Below, piece after piece: positions 28,046-36,388 of a stretch of DNA of 64,000 bases (the stretch's first letter is position 1; each line of letters opens with the position of its first letter). A model generated the notes under the pieces. That model did not search any database. It was not told the DNA's origin and saw only the letters and a list, made by a program, of their open reading frames with translations. Both the position numbers and the translations under genes were made by a program. Source of the stretch: Burkholderia sp. Bp8992 (GTDB lineage: Bacteria > Pseudomonadota > Gammaproteobacteria > Burkholderiales > Burkholderiaceae); assembly GCF_003853705.1 (NCBI RefSeq), contig NZ_QTQI01000003.1, positions 1-64,000 on the forward strand, read 5' to 3'.

Positions 28046-28687
28046 ATGGGTAATCGTATCGCCGGCATCAGGATTCCTGACGGCCCGATCGCACGGGAGG
28101 CCGCCGCGACCGTGCGCGCCGACGAACCGGAACTCCTGTTTCGGCACGCGATGCGCGTGTTCGCGTTCGGGTCGATCATCGGGCTGCGGCGCGGCATCGC
28201 ATTCGACGCCGAGCTGCTTTACGTCGCCGCGCTGTTCCATGATTTCGGACTGACGGAGCGCTACCGGCATTCGCGCCAGCGCTTCGAGATCGACGGCGCG
28301 AATGCCGCGCACGCCTTCCTCGGCGGATACGGCATCGCCGACGACGATGCGGCGGAGGTGTGGCGTGCGATCGCGCTGCACACGGCCTTTGGCCTTCACC
28401 CGTACATGACGCCGTTGACGACGTTGCTCGGCGCAGCCATCGAGACGGATCTCTTTGCACGTCATTTCGACGAAGTGAGCCGGCCCGAACGCGACGAGAT
28501 CGTCGACGCGTGGCCACGCGGTCCGTGTTTCAAGGAACTGTATCTCGAGGCGCTCGCCGCGGGCACCGTCCATCGCCCTGCGACTGCGTTCGGCAACGTC
28601 TGCGCCGACGTGCTCGAGCGGTGCGACCCGGACTATCGCCGGACGAATTTCTGCGGCCTGGTGCTCGGGTCGAAATGGCCGGAGTGA
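28046..28687 (+). CDS. HD-domain phosphohydrolase-like protein, intact motif
   Basis: A 213-residue HD-superfamily protein. The metal-binding pair is in LYVAALFHDFGLTERYR (His-Asp), with RHAMRVFAFG supplying an earlier His and AIALHTAFG a later one. The C-terminal motif is ADVLERCDPDYRRTNFCGLV. Members hydrolyse phosphoesters or nucleotides in the cytoplasm; this subgroup resembles cyanamide hydratase-like HD proteins. AAGGA 7 bases upstream supports the start. It is divergent from a winged-helix ATPase regulator. Its paralogue at 48697 also sits near such a regulator but has lost the HD pair. Confidence 0.92.
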   Translation: MGNRIAGIRIPDGPIAREAAATVRADEPELLFRHAMRVFAFGSIIGLRRGIAFDAELLYVAALFHDFGLTERYRHSRQRFEIDGANAAHAFLGGYGIADDDAAEVWRAIALHTAFGLHPYMTPLTTLLGAAIETDLFARHFDEVSRPERDEIVDAWPRGPCFKELYLEALAAGTVHRPATAFGNVCADVLERCDPDYRRTNFCGLVLGSKWPE

Positions 28688-28739
28688 GCCGGCCGGTGGA
28701 CCGGGCCCCGCTCACCACGTCGCAGCAACCGCCGCCCGG

Positions 28740-28871
28740 TCATGCGCGGGCGAACGCCAGCAGTTCGTCGTTCAATCGTTGCGCGTGCGTCAGATTCAAC
28801 GCATCCGGGCGCCCTGCGCCCCAGTCCTTGCAGTGAATCGAAACGCCGTCGCGTGTCGTGAACGTGCTCAT
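28740..28871 (-). pseudogene. Alpha/beta hydrolase with in-frame internal deletion (43 residues left)
   Basis: An ATG-to-TGA frame of 43 codons joins the start of a chloroperoxidase-type hydrolase (MSTFTTRDGVSIHCKDWGAG) to its last helix (THAQRLNDELLAFARA). Both ends match the intact gene at 29761-30735 ([20 protein letters not shown] and [13 protein letters not shown]). About 230 residues including the catalytic triad are missing, and the frame is kept. A strong GGGGAAGG ribosome site remains 7 bases upstream, so the stub could still be translated. Confidence 0.75.
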
Positions 28872-28932
28872 GCGAATGCCTTCCCCGGCGGTGAACAAGC
28901 AGCGGCCGACGGCCAGGGCGCGCCGTTCCGCA

Positions 28933-29358
28933 TCATGAATGGGACAGCCTGACGATGAACCGGTCCAGTTCGGACGCGAGGATCACCTCCCGGAAGTTCG
29001 CGGGGCGCTTCGCTCCGCGCCATTGCGGCTTGTAGATCGCATCGCCGTAGCGAATCGCGATGCCGGTCAATGCGCAGCGCCCAAGGGCGCGGGACTTTGC
29101 GCTGATCCAGCGCTGCTCGTCGTACCGGCAGCGCGTCGGATCGCTCCACGATATCAATACCGACGAATCGGTCTGCCGCTCGGCGGCGACGATCGCGCAC
29201 CGGCGGCGCACGCCACCGCTCGACGCGGGCGGCGCGTCGTCGCGATGGCGACGGCGCGCGGAGTCAGGGTCGCGAAGATGCGACGGCGCACAGCGGCTCA
29301 GGGCCGGCGACGGGTGGAGCAGCGTCATCACGTGCTCCCAGCGATTGAATGCGTCCAT
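28933..29358 (-). CDS. DUF3331 domain protein
   Basis: A 141-residue protein whose second half carries the DUF3331 pattern: SVLISWSDPTRCRYDEQRW, then SKSRALGRCALTGIAIRYGD and AIYKP. This is a small, Burkholderia-rich family of unknown function; two Cys residues (TRCRY, GRCAL) look like part of a small fold or metal site. A GTG at 29403 would add 15 residues. The first 60 residues are Arg- and Ser-rich and low in complexity. There is no close operon partner. Confidence 0.78.
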   Translation of the reverse strand: MDAFNRWEHVMTLLHPSPALSRCAPSHLRDPDSARRRHRDDAPPASSGGVRRRCAIVAAERQTDSSVLISWSDPTRCRYDEQRWISAKSRALGRCALTGIAIRYGDAIYKPQWRGAKRPANFREVILASELDRFIVRLSHS

Positions 29359-29760
29359 GGCGGCGTACCCAGGCAAGTGGCGAGCGGTTCGGATGTCGTT
29401 CACCCACCCGCGTCTCGATCGTCATCCTCCGGCGCGCACCGGCAGCGACCCGCGACGGGATGACCTGATGCTGACGATAACGGGCCGCCGCTGAAGAGTC
29501 TTGATTCCGGGCTTAATTTTTCTGGCCGGTTCGGCCGCACCGCGTGCACCGCAATCGCGTTCACGAAAATTCAGCGGAATTTCAGTACATCGCGCATGGC
29601 CGCGCGATAGCCTCCTGTCGGCGTTCGTTCGCACCCTTCTCGCGCCTGCCGGCACGCGACCGCGAACGCACGCCGGCTGCCGGCGCAAGTGCCTCGCGCG
29701 GGCAGTTCCGAACCATTCATCCAACGCGGCATCGTTCCACCGCACGTTCAAGGAGTCCCA
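29359..29760. other. Spacer upstream of the exported hydrolase
   Basis: About 400 bases between divergent genes. No frame with recognisable content, and no remnant or hairpin of note. The promoter of the hydrolase must be here. Confidence 0.5.
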
Positions 29761-30735
29761 ATGCGTCCAGCAGACATCGACGCCATTCCCTCGGCGCGTC
29801 GCCGAGACATGCTGCTTGCCGGCGCGACCGCCGTTGCAGCCGCCGCGCTGCCGGCTGCTGCCGCTGCCGCCGCCCCCAAACACGCCGCTTCCGCCCATCA
29901 AGGAGCCCATGCGATGAATACGATCACCACCAAAGACGGTACGCAGATTTACTTCAAGGACTGGGGCAGCGGCCGCCCGGTCGTCTTCTCGCACGGCTGG
30001 CCGCTGTGCGCCGACGCGTGGGACGCGCAGATGCTGTTCCTCGTGCAGCACGGCTACCGCGTGATCGCGCACGACCGTCGCGGTCACGGCCGTTCGAGCC
30101 AGCCGTCGCAAGGCAACGACATGGACACGTATGCCGACGATCTCGCGGCGCTGATGAATGCGCTCGACCTGCGCGAAGCCACGCTCGTCGGCCATTCCAC
30201 CGGCGGCGGCGAAGTCGCGCACTACATCGGGCGCCACGGCACGAAGCGCGTGTCGAAGGCCGTGCTGATCGGCGCCGTGCCGCCGCAGATGGTGAAATCG
30301 GCATCCAATCCCGGCGGCCTGCCGATGGACGTATTCGACGGGATCCGCAAGAACGTCGCCGAGAACCGTTCGCAGTTCTACAAGGATCTCGCCGTGCCGT
30401 TCTTCGGCTACAACCGTCCGGGCGCCAAGGTGTCGCAGGGCACGATCGACGCGTTCTGGGCACAGGGCATGATGGGCGGCATCCATGGCCAGTATCTGTG
30501 CGTCAAGGAATTCTCCGAGGTCGACTACACCGACGACCTGAAGAAGATCGACGTCCCGACGCTGATCCTGCACGGCGACGACGACCAGATCGTGCCGATC
30601 GACGATTCGGCCCGCCTGTCCGCGAAGATCGTGAAGCACGCGGAGCTCAAGGTGATCCCCGGCGGATCGCACGGGATGTGCGTCGTCGACGCCGACCGGA
30701 TCAATGCCGAACTGCTCGCCTTCCTGAAGGCGTAA
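29761..30735 (+). CDS. Alpha/beta hydrolase, non-haem chloroperoxidase type, with exported and internal starts
   Basis: A 324-residue serine hydrolase. The catalytic body runs from Met52: oxyanion region [14 protein letters not shown], nucleophile Ser146 in [16 protein letters not shown], acid Asp in [12 protein letters not shown] and His in [15 protein letters not shown]. Residues 1-51 are a leader with a twin-arginine-like [15 protein letters not shown] and an Ala-rich stretch, so the full product is probably exported. GGAG lies 6 bases before the ATG at 29761. A second AAGGAG lies 8 bases before the in-frame ATG at 29914 (Met52), just where cytoplasmic relatives begin. Related enzymes are esterases or perhydrolases. 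A terminator follows at 30748. Confidence 0.95.
   Translation: MRPADIDAIPSARRRDMLLAGATAVAAAALPAAAAAAAPKHAASAHQGAHAMNTITTKDGTQIYFKDWGSGRPVVFSHGWPLCADAWDAQMLFLVQHGYRVIAHDRRGHGRSSQPSQGNDMDTYADDLAALMNALDLREATLVGHSTGGGEVAHYIGRHGTKRVSKAVLIGAVPPQMVKSASNPGGLPMDVFDGIRKNVAENRSQFYKDLAVPFFGYNRPGAKVSQGTIDAFWAQGMMGGIHGQYLCVKEFSEVDYTDDLKKIDVPTLILHGDDDQIVPIDDSARLSAKIVKHAELKVIPGGSHGMCVVDADRINAELLAFLKA
29900..29913 (+). promoter_or_regulatory. Internal ribosome binding site deciding a second start (29914)
   Basis: AAGGAG at 29900-29905 with an 8-base spacer precedes the in-frame ATG at 29914 (MNTITTKDG). It is at least as good as the site used for the longer product, and suggests two products from one gene. 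Confidence 0.6.
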
Positions 30736-30747
30736 GCAACGTGGCAA

Positions 30748-30779
30748 GGCGCGCCCGGCCCTAAGGCCGGCGCGCCTTT
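30748..30779 (+). terminator. Rho-independent terminator after the hydrolase
   Basis: GGCGCGCCCGGCC, a CTAA loop, then GGCCGGCGCGCC (one bulged base) and TTT. It starts 13 bases after the stop codon. Confidence 0.75.
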
Positions 30780-30880
30780 CAGGATGTTTAAGGATTTTTC
30801 AGGTCGTCGCCATTCCGGTGCGGCGGGCGCAATCGCCAAGATCGTCGATGCGGCATGTCGGTCGATCCGGCGTCGGGCGC

Positions 30881-32461
30881 TCACGGCGCACGCGCCGGCC
30901 TGAGCAGCATGCCGATCAACACGCCCGCGACCGCGAAAGCCGTCGCGACACGAAAATTGTCGGCGAGCGCGAGCGTCGTCGCCTGGACGCGGACGGCCCG
31001 ATCGAGCAACAGGTAAGTCGCCTGGTCGCCCGTCGCGAAGGTCGCGCCGTGCGACACGAGCGACGCGGCGCCGGCCCGCAGGCGCTCCAGCGTTTGCGGA
31101 TCCGACAGCGTGACATGCAGACCGACGAGATTCGAATGGGTAGCCTCCATGATGCGCTGGATCACCGCGATCGACGTCGTGCCGAGCTGCCCGCTCAGCA
31201 GGCGCGTCGTCTGCACGACGGCGCCGAACGTCAGCGCGTGCTCGGCCGTTACATGCTTGCCGAAAAAGAAGATGACCGACGTGAGCGCCATCGTCTGCCC
31301 CAATGCCTGGATCAATTGCGACGGGATGAAGTCGGGTTCGGCCCAGACGGGCGTGAGGCGTGCGCCGAGCGCGAACGCGACCGCCACCATCGCGAAGCCC
31401 GCCACGATGAGCCGGCGCGGATCGACGCGTTGCAGCAGCCAGGCCACGCACGGCGCGAACAGCAGTTGAGGAATCGCGATCCAGCGCAGCGTATCGCCGA
31501 TCTGCAGCGGACGCAGCCCGTAGGTGCTCGCGAGAAACGCCGACGGAATGAAGCTCGTGTTGAGCACGGTAAAGCGCACGAGGCCGACGAGCAGGATCAG
31601 CAACGCGACGTTGGGCAGCGCGAGGTAGCCGAGATCGAGCCCGGCCCGTCGCGACGCCAGTTCGTGGATCAGGAACGCGGCCACCATCACGATGCCGGTG
31701 CCCAGCAGCGCGACGATCAGCGGCGACTGGAACCAGAACAGCCGTTCGCCCTGGTCGAGCGAGACGCACAGGCAGGCGAACCCGCCGGCGCCAAGCAGCA
31801 TGCCGCGCGTGTCGATGCCGGACGCGAAGCGCTTGATGGGCTCGGTGGACAGCGACAGCATCAGGCAGACGATGAACGGCACGGTCAGCAGTGCGTTCTG
31901 CCAGAACAGCCAGCGCCAGCTCAGGTGTTCGCTGTACCAGCCTTCGAGCGTCGCCGACAGGTTGAGCGACATCTCGAGGTTCATCGCATACGCGGCGATG
32001 CCGAACGGGATCAGCCGCGGCGGCAGCGTGCGGACGACGAACCCGACCGTCAGCGGCACGAACACGCCGGACGCGAGGCCGGCCACGCTCTGGAACACGA
32101 TGAACGTGCCGAAGTTCGTACACAGCGGCAGCACGCTTTCGACGACCAGGAATATTGCGGCACCCGCCAGCAGCACGCGGCGCGTCCCGAACACGAAGGC
32201 CGCCGCGATCGCGAGCGGCCCGACGAACATCTGCGACGCGGTGAACGCGGTGTTGATCCATGCGCCCTCGTCGAACCCGACGCCGAGCGCGCCACGTACG
32301 TCGGCGAGCCCGAGCGACGTGATGCGCGACGTCAGCGTCGAGATGATCGCGCCGAGCAGCACGGCCGCGATCGCGGCGATCGAACGAAACGTCGGTATGT
32401 CGGCGGCCGGCGCGGCGGCCGGCCCCGGTGTGGCGCCACCGGGGGCGAACGTGGTATTCAT
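30881..32461 (-). CDS. MFS efflux permease, DHA2 (EmrB) type
   Basis: A 526-residue inner-membrane permease starting MNTTFAPGGATPGPAAAPAA, with about 14 hydrophobic helices. DHA2 marks are LLGAIISTLTSRITSLGLAD, GFDEGAWINTAFTASQMFVG and LSWRWLFWQNALLTVPFIVC. It is divergent from the HlyD-type adaptor at 32545 with only 83 bases between, and completes a three-part pump with the adaptor and the outer-membrane factor. Helices around 290-420 are less conserved than in EmrB. The frame stays open upstream to 33031 only as shadow of the adaptor gene. Confidence 0.93.
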   Translation of the reverse strand: MNTTFAPGGATPGPAAAPAADIPTFRSIAAIAAVLLGAIISTLTSRITSLGLADVRGALGVGFDEGAWINTAFTASQMFVGPLAIAAAFVFGTRRVLLAGAAIFLVVESVLPLCTNFGTFIVFQSVAGLASGVFVPLTVGFVVRTLPPRLIPFGIAAYAMNLEMSLNLSATLEGWYSEHLSWRWLFWQNALLTVPFIVCLMLSLSTEPIKRFASGIDTRGMLLGAGGFACLCVSLDQGERLFWFQSPLIVALLGTGIVMVAAFLIHELASRRAGLDLGYLALPNVALLILLVGLVRFTVLNTSFIPSAFLASTYGLRPLQIGDTLRWIAIPQLLFAPCVAWLLQRVDPRRLIVAGFAMVAVAFALGARLTPVWAEPDFIPSQLIQALGQTMALTSVIFFFGKHVTAEHALTFGAVVQTTRLLSGQLGTTSIAVIQRIMEATHSNLVGLHVTLSDPQTLERLRAGAASLVSHGATFATGDQATYLLLDRAVRVQATTLALADNFRVATAFAVAGVLIGMLLRPARAP

Positions 32462-32544
32462 CGTCGAGCGGCTCCCGCACAAAAGGCTCGCGCAAGCATA
32501 GCGCGATGTGACGAATCCCGTCTGTTCCATGGAGTATCCCGATC

Positions 32545-33573
32545 GTGACCCCGAACTCGCCGGACACGCCGCCCACTGCCGCCGCACGGTCGCGCAGGTG
32601 GCCAGTCGTACTGATCGCCGGATGCGCGCTGTCGCTCGTCGCGCTGCTGGTCTACGAATTCGACGCGCATGACCGCGGCACCGACGACGCATACGTGACG
32701 GGCCACCTGCACGTGATCTCGCCGCGCGTGGCCGGCACGGTCGAGCGCGTGCTGGTGAACGACAACCAGTTCGTGCACGCGGGCGACCCGCTCGTGCAGC
32801 TCGACCCGCGCGATTTCGACGTGCGCGTCGCGCTGCAGCGAGCCCGCGTTGCACAGGCGCACTCCGATGCGAGCCGCGCGAAGGCGCTGGTCGAACAAGC
32901 CGACGCAGCGCTCGTGTCGGCGCACGCGGACGCCGAGAAGGCCGAGCTCGACTACGCACGGGCACGCGAGCTGACCCGCGAAACGCCGCGCGGGCTGTCG
33001 CAGCAGGAATTCGATGCCGCCAACGCGGCACGCAAGTCCGCCCGCGCGCGCATCGAGGCGGCCGAAGCGCAGCAGCGCAGCGCGCAGGCCGCGCGGCAGG
33101 CTGCCGATGCCGTGTCGAACCAGAACGACGCCGAGTTGCGCGATGCGGAGCTCCAGCGCCAGTACACGACCGTCGTGGCGCCGTCGGACGGCGCCGTCGG
33201 CAAGAAGACCGTCGAGACCGGCGAGCACGTCGCGCCCGGACAGGCGCTGCTCACGGTCGTCGAACCGCACCCGTGGGTGGTGGCGAACTTCCGCGAAACC
33301 CAGCTCCGGCACGTCCGCACCGGCGACGTCGTGCAACTGCGCTTCGACGCGCTGCCGGACCGGACCTACAGCGGACACGTCGACAGCCTGTCGCCCGCGA
33401 CGGGCGGGCAGTTTGCACTGCTGCCGCCCGACAACGCGACCGGCAATTTCACGAAGGTCACGCAGCGGGTGCCCGTCAAGATCCTGCTGGACGGCCCGGC
33501 CTCGACCGAACCGCGCATTCGGCCCGGCCTGTCGGTCATCGTCTCGCTGCAACGCGGCCGCACGCAGCCATGA
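32545..33573 (+). CDS. HlyD/EmrA-family membrane fusion protein
   Basis: A 342-residue periplasmic adaptor. One N-terminal anchor helix (WPVVLIAGCALSLVALLVYE, about 19-38) is followed by the lipoyl half DAYVTGHLHVISPRVAGTVE, an alpha-hairpin rich in Ala, Gln and Arg, and the second lipoyl half VVAPSDGAVGKKTVETGEHV. The beta barrel includes PWVVANFRETQLRHVRTGD. The start is a GTG with GGAG 10 bases upstream; no in-frame ATG fits. Its end overlaps the outer-membrane factor start (ATGA). It links the MFS pump encoded divergently to the outer-membrane channel. Confidence 0.94.
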   Translation: MTPNSPDTPPTAAARSRRWPVVLIAGCALSLVALLVYEFDAHDRGTDDAYVTGHLHVISPRVAGTVERVLVNDNQFVHAGDPLVQLDPRDFDVRVALQRARVAQAHSDASRAKALVEQADAALVSAHADAEKAELDYARARELTRETPRGLSQQEFDAANAARKSARARIEAAEAQQRSAQAARQAADAVSNQNDAELRDAELQRQYTTVVAPSDGAVGKKTVETGEHVAPGQALLTVVEPHPWVVANFRETQLRHVRTGDVVQLRFDALPDRTYSGHVDSLSPATGGQFALLPPDNATGNFTKVTQRVPVKILLDGPASTEPRIRPGLSVIVSLQRGRTQP

Positions 33574-34994
33574 CCCGCATCGCCGCCCTGCTCGCTGCCG
33601 GCCTGCTGAGCGCGTGCACGATCGCGCCGCAGCCGCTCGCCCCCGTCGCGGTCGGATCCGACCGGTTCCGCCATGCGGATGCGCGCGGCGAACCGGCCCC
33701 GTCGCTTGCCGAATGGCCCGCATCGTTCGGCGATCCGCCGCTCGTCGCGCTCGTCGATGCCGCACTCGCCGGCAACCACGACATCCGCGCCGCCGCGGCG
33801 CGCGTCGACCAGGCGCAGGCGCTGCTCGGTGTGCGCGAAGCCGCACTCGCGCCCACCGTCGGTGTCGATCCGTCGTTCAGCCGCTCGCGCGTATCCGGCA
33901 CGGTCGACAACGCGTTGCCGAAACGCACGATGCACAACTGGTCGGTGCCGTTCAATGCCGGCTATGAAGTCGATCTGTGGGGACGCCTGCGCGGCGATGC
34001 GGAGATCGGCAGGCAGAACGTGCTGCAGGCAGACGCGGATCGTGCGGCCGTTCGCCTGCGCGTCGCGACCGATGTCGCGAGCGACTACCTGACGCTCCAT
34101 TTCGTCGAGCAGGATCTCGCGACGCTCGCCCGCGCGATCGAGCTGCGACGCACCGCGCTCGACGTGATCGCCGCGCGCGTGCGGGCCGGCGCGGCAAGCG
34201 ACCTCGACGCGCTGCGTGCGGCGGCCGATCTCGATACGGCGCGTGCCGATCTCGCGGACAGCCGGCGGCTGCGCGAAAACCTCGTCGACGCGCTCGCCGT
34301 GCTGACCGGTGTCTCGCCGACCGCATTCACGGTCGCGCCGACGGCCTCCGTCATCCGCGTGCCGGAGGTGCCACCCGGCCTGCCGTCCGTGCTGCTCGCG
34401 CAACGGCCGGACGTCCATGCAGCGGCGCGCCGCGTCGACGCGGCGTCGCTCGAAATCGGCGTCGCCCGCACCGCGTGGCTTCCGACCTTGACGCTGACCG
34501 CCCAGGGCGGGTTCGCCAGCCGCGATCTCGGCACGTTTCTCGACCGCAACAGTTCGCTGTGGGGCCTCGGCGCGAGCGTGGCCGAAACGGTATTCGACGG
34601 CGGCAAGCGCAACGCCGCGGTGGCCGCCGCGACGGCCGGCGCGGCGCTCGCCGACGCGAACTATCGCGCGACCGCGCTGGGTGCGCTGCGCGAAGTTCAG
34701 GACGCGCTCAACGACATCGCCGCGCAGAAAGAGCGGATCGTGCGCTACGACAGCGCGGCACGCGCCACCGAAGCAGCGGCGCGGTTGTCGCTGAGCCGCT
34801 ACGGGCACGGCTACGTCAGCTATCTCGAGGTCATCGACGCGGACCGCGACGCGCTGGCTGCGCAACGCCAGCTGATCCATAGCCGGCAGGCACTCGCCAT
34901 CGCAACGGTCAATCTCGTGCGTGCGCTGGGCGGCGGGTGGACGCCGCCTGCTGCGGAACCGGCGAAGGTCGCGAATCGCGAAGCGCGGTTCTGA
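33570..34994 (+). CDS. NodT-family outer-membrane efflux lipoprotein
   Basis: A 474-residue TolC-like outer-membrane factor. It is a lipoprotein: MTRIAALLAAGLLSACTIAP has a lipobox LLSAC with the lipidated Cys at 16. Two repeats of coiled-coil helices follow, with NodT-type blocks YEVDLWGRLRGDAEIGRQNV, ASDYLTLHFVEQDLATLARA, LLAQRPDVHAAARRVDAASL and SRYGHGYVSYLEVIDADRDA. It forms the exit duct for the adaptor and MFS permease. Its ATG overlaps the adaptor stop. Confidence 0.96.
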   Translation: MTRIAALLAAGLLSACTIAPQPLAPVAVGSDRFRHADARGEPAPSLAEWPASFGDPPLVALVDAALAGNHDIRAAAARVDQAQALLGVREAALAPTVGVDPSFSRSRVSGTVDNALPKRTMHNWSVPFNAGYEVDLWGRLRGDAEIGRQNVLQADADRAAVRLRVATDVASDYLTLHFVEQDLATLARAIELRRTALDVIAARVRAGAASDLDALRAAADLDTARADLADSRRLRENLVDALAVLTGVSPTAFTVAPTASVIRVPEVPPGLPSVLLAQRPDVHAAARRVDAASLEIGVARTAWLPTLTLTAQGGFASRDLGTFLDRNSSLWGLGASVAETVFDGGKRNAAVAAATAGAALADANYRATALGALREVQDALNDIAAQKERIVRYDSAARATEAAARLSLSRYGHGYVSYLEVIDADRDALAAQRQLIHSRQALAIATVNLVRALGGGWTPPAAEPAKVANREARF

Positions 34995-35164
34995 AAGAAC
35001 GTCGACGCGCCGCGTGAATCGATCGCGCCGCATCCGCCGAAGCAAGACCCGTCGCGGATCGCGCGAAAACGTTCGGAATACTCAAGACGGTTGCGGGAAG
35101 ACGATCGTCACGCCCGGCCCCGTCGAAGCCGGCACCGTTGCGTCGAACGATCCGGCGCGCCCGC

Positions 35165-35806
35165 TCAGTCGCGTGCGCCGGCCGGGCCCACGCCCAGCGC
35201 TTCGGCTTGCCGCACGAGATCCGGCAGCGTGCGGACCTGCATCTTCTTCATGACCTGAGCCCGATGCACCTTCACCGTGATTTCCTGCAGGCCGAGATTC
35301 GCTGCGATCTGCTTGTTCATCAGGCCCGCGACCACCTGGCTCATCACTTCGCGCTCGCGTGGCGTCAACGAGGCATAGGCACCGCGCACCGCGTCCAGCG
35401 CACGATCGCGCGCGAGGCGCTCGCCGTCGCGGGCCAGTGCGCGGCCGACGGCATCGAGCATCGTTTCGTCGTCGAACGGCTTCGTCAGGAAGTCGAGCGC
35501 GCCGCCCTTCATCGCCTTGACCGTCGTGGCTACGTCGCCGTAACCCGTCATGAACAGGATCGGCACGTTCAGGCCCGCCCGCACCACTTCCTCCTGAAGC
35601 GCCAGCCCGCTCTCGTCGGCAAGACGCACGTCGAGGATCAGGCAGCTCGGCACGGCAGGCCGCTCGAATGCGAGAAACGCCTGCGACGACGCGAACGTCT
35701 CGACGCGCCATCCCGCCGAACGCAACAGCGAACTCAACGCGCGCCGCAGCGTTTCGTCGTCGTCGACCACATAGACGATCGACGTCATGTCCGGCGTGCT
35801 CGCCAT
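35165..35806 (-). CDS. FixJ/NarL-type response regulator
   Basis: A 213-residue two-domain regulator. The receiver has an acidic pocket in VYVVDDDETLRRALSSLLRS, the phospho-acceptor Asp59 in LILDVRLADESG, and Lys109 in LDFLTKPFDDE. The LuxR-type DNA-binding domain (about 147-205) reads LTPREREVMSQVVAGLMNKQ, IAANLGLQEITVKVHRAQVM. Two other starts (35836, 35788) are possible; 35806 has GGGGAA close by. It lies near a lone receiver gene and a large FixL-like kinase gene, its likely partner. Confidence 0.94.
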   Translation of the reverse strand: MASTPDMTSIVYVVDDDETLRRALSSLLRSAGWRVETFASSQAFLAFERPAVPSCLILDVRLADESGLALQEEVVRAGLNVPILFMTGYGDVATTVKAMKGGALDFLTKPFDDETMLDAVGRALARDGERLARDRALDAVRGAYASLTPREREVMSQVVAGLMNKQIAANLGLQEITVKVHRAQVMKKMQVRTLPDLVRQAEALGVGPAGARD

Positions 35807-35913
35807 TGCATTCCCCGTGTAAGGCATCCGCTTCATTATCGAATGATAAACGAAGAACGGGCCGACCGGAACCGCCGCACCGGACGCGGCGCGGCCGGCC
35901 GACGGGCCGCCGC

Positions 35914-36285
35914 TCACGCCGGCGGCGCGCCGGATGCAGCCTGCTCGATCAGGTTGAGCACGTCGTCCGATGGAAACGGCTTGCGCAGGAACGCGAACGC
36001 GCCTTGCGCAAGCGCGCGACGGACCGACTCGTCGTCGCCGTGCGCCGACATGAAGATGACCGGAAGCGTCACCTTGCGCTCGACCAGCAGGCGCTGGACG
36101 TCGAAACCGCTCATCCCCTTCAGCTTCAGATCGACCAGCACGCAAACCACGCCGTCCAGCAGGCCGGCCGCGAGGAATGCCTCGCCCGACTCGAACGGCA
36201 ATGCGGTATGGCCAGCCGATTTCAGCAGGCTGGCAAGACTCTTACGGACCGACGCATCGTCATCGATGATGCAAACAATCGCCAT
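35914..36285 (-). CDS. Single-domain response regulator (receiver only)
   Basis: A 123-residue receiver with no output domain. It has IVCIIDDDASVRKSLASLLK, the phospho-acceptor Asp52 in CVLVDLKLKGMSGFDVQ, the Thr/Ser position in VIFMSAHGD and Lys in FAFLRKPFPSDD. It is FixJ-like in sequence. It is 107 bases upstream of the two-domain regulator on the same strand, so the two are probably co-transcribed. It may act as a phosphate sink or relay for the kinase at 38116. Confidence 0.93.
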   Translation of the reverse strand: MAIVCIIDDDASVRKSLASLLKSAGHTALPFESGEAFLAAGLLDGVVCVLVDLKLKGMSGFDVQRLLVERKVTLPVIFMSAHGDDESVRRALAQGAFAFLRKPFPSDDVLNLIEQAASGAPPA

Positions 36286-36388
36286 TGAATGGGAACCTGA
36301 AAATTTTGCCAATCCGGCACAGCGCGACGCCGCGTGCGCCGCGCCGACAGGCGTTACCGCCGCGCGCCGCGCCCGCCCGTCCCGGATG

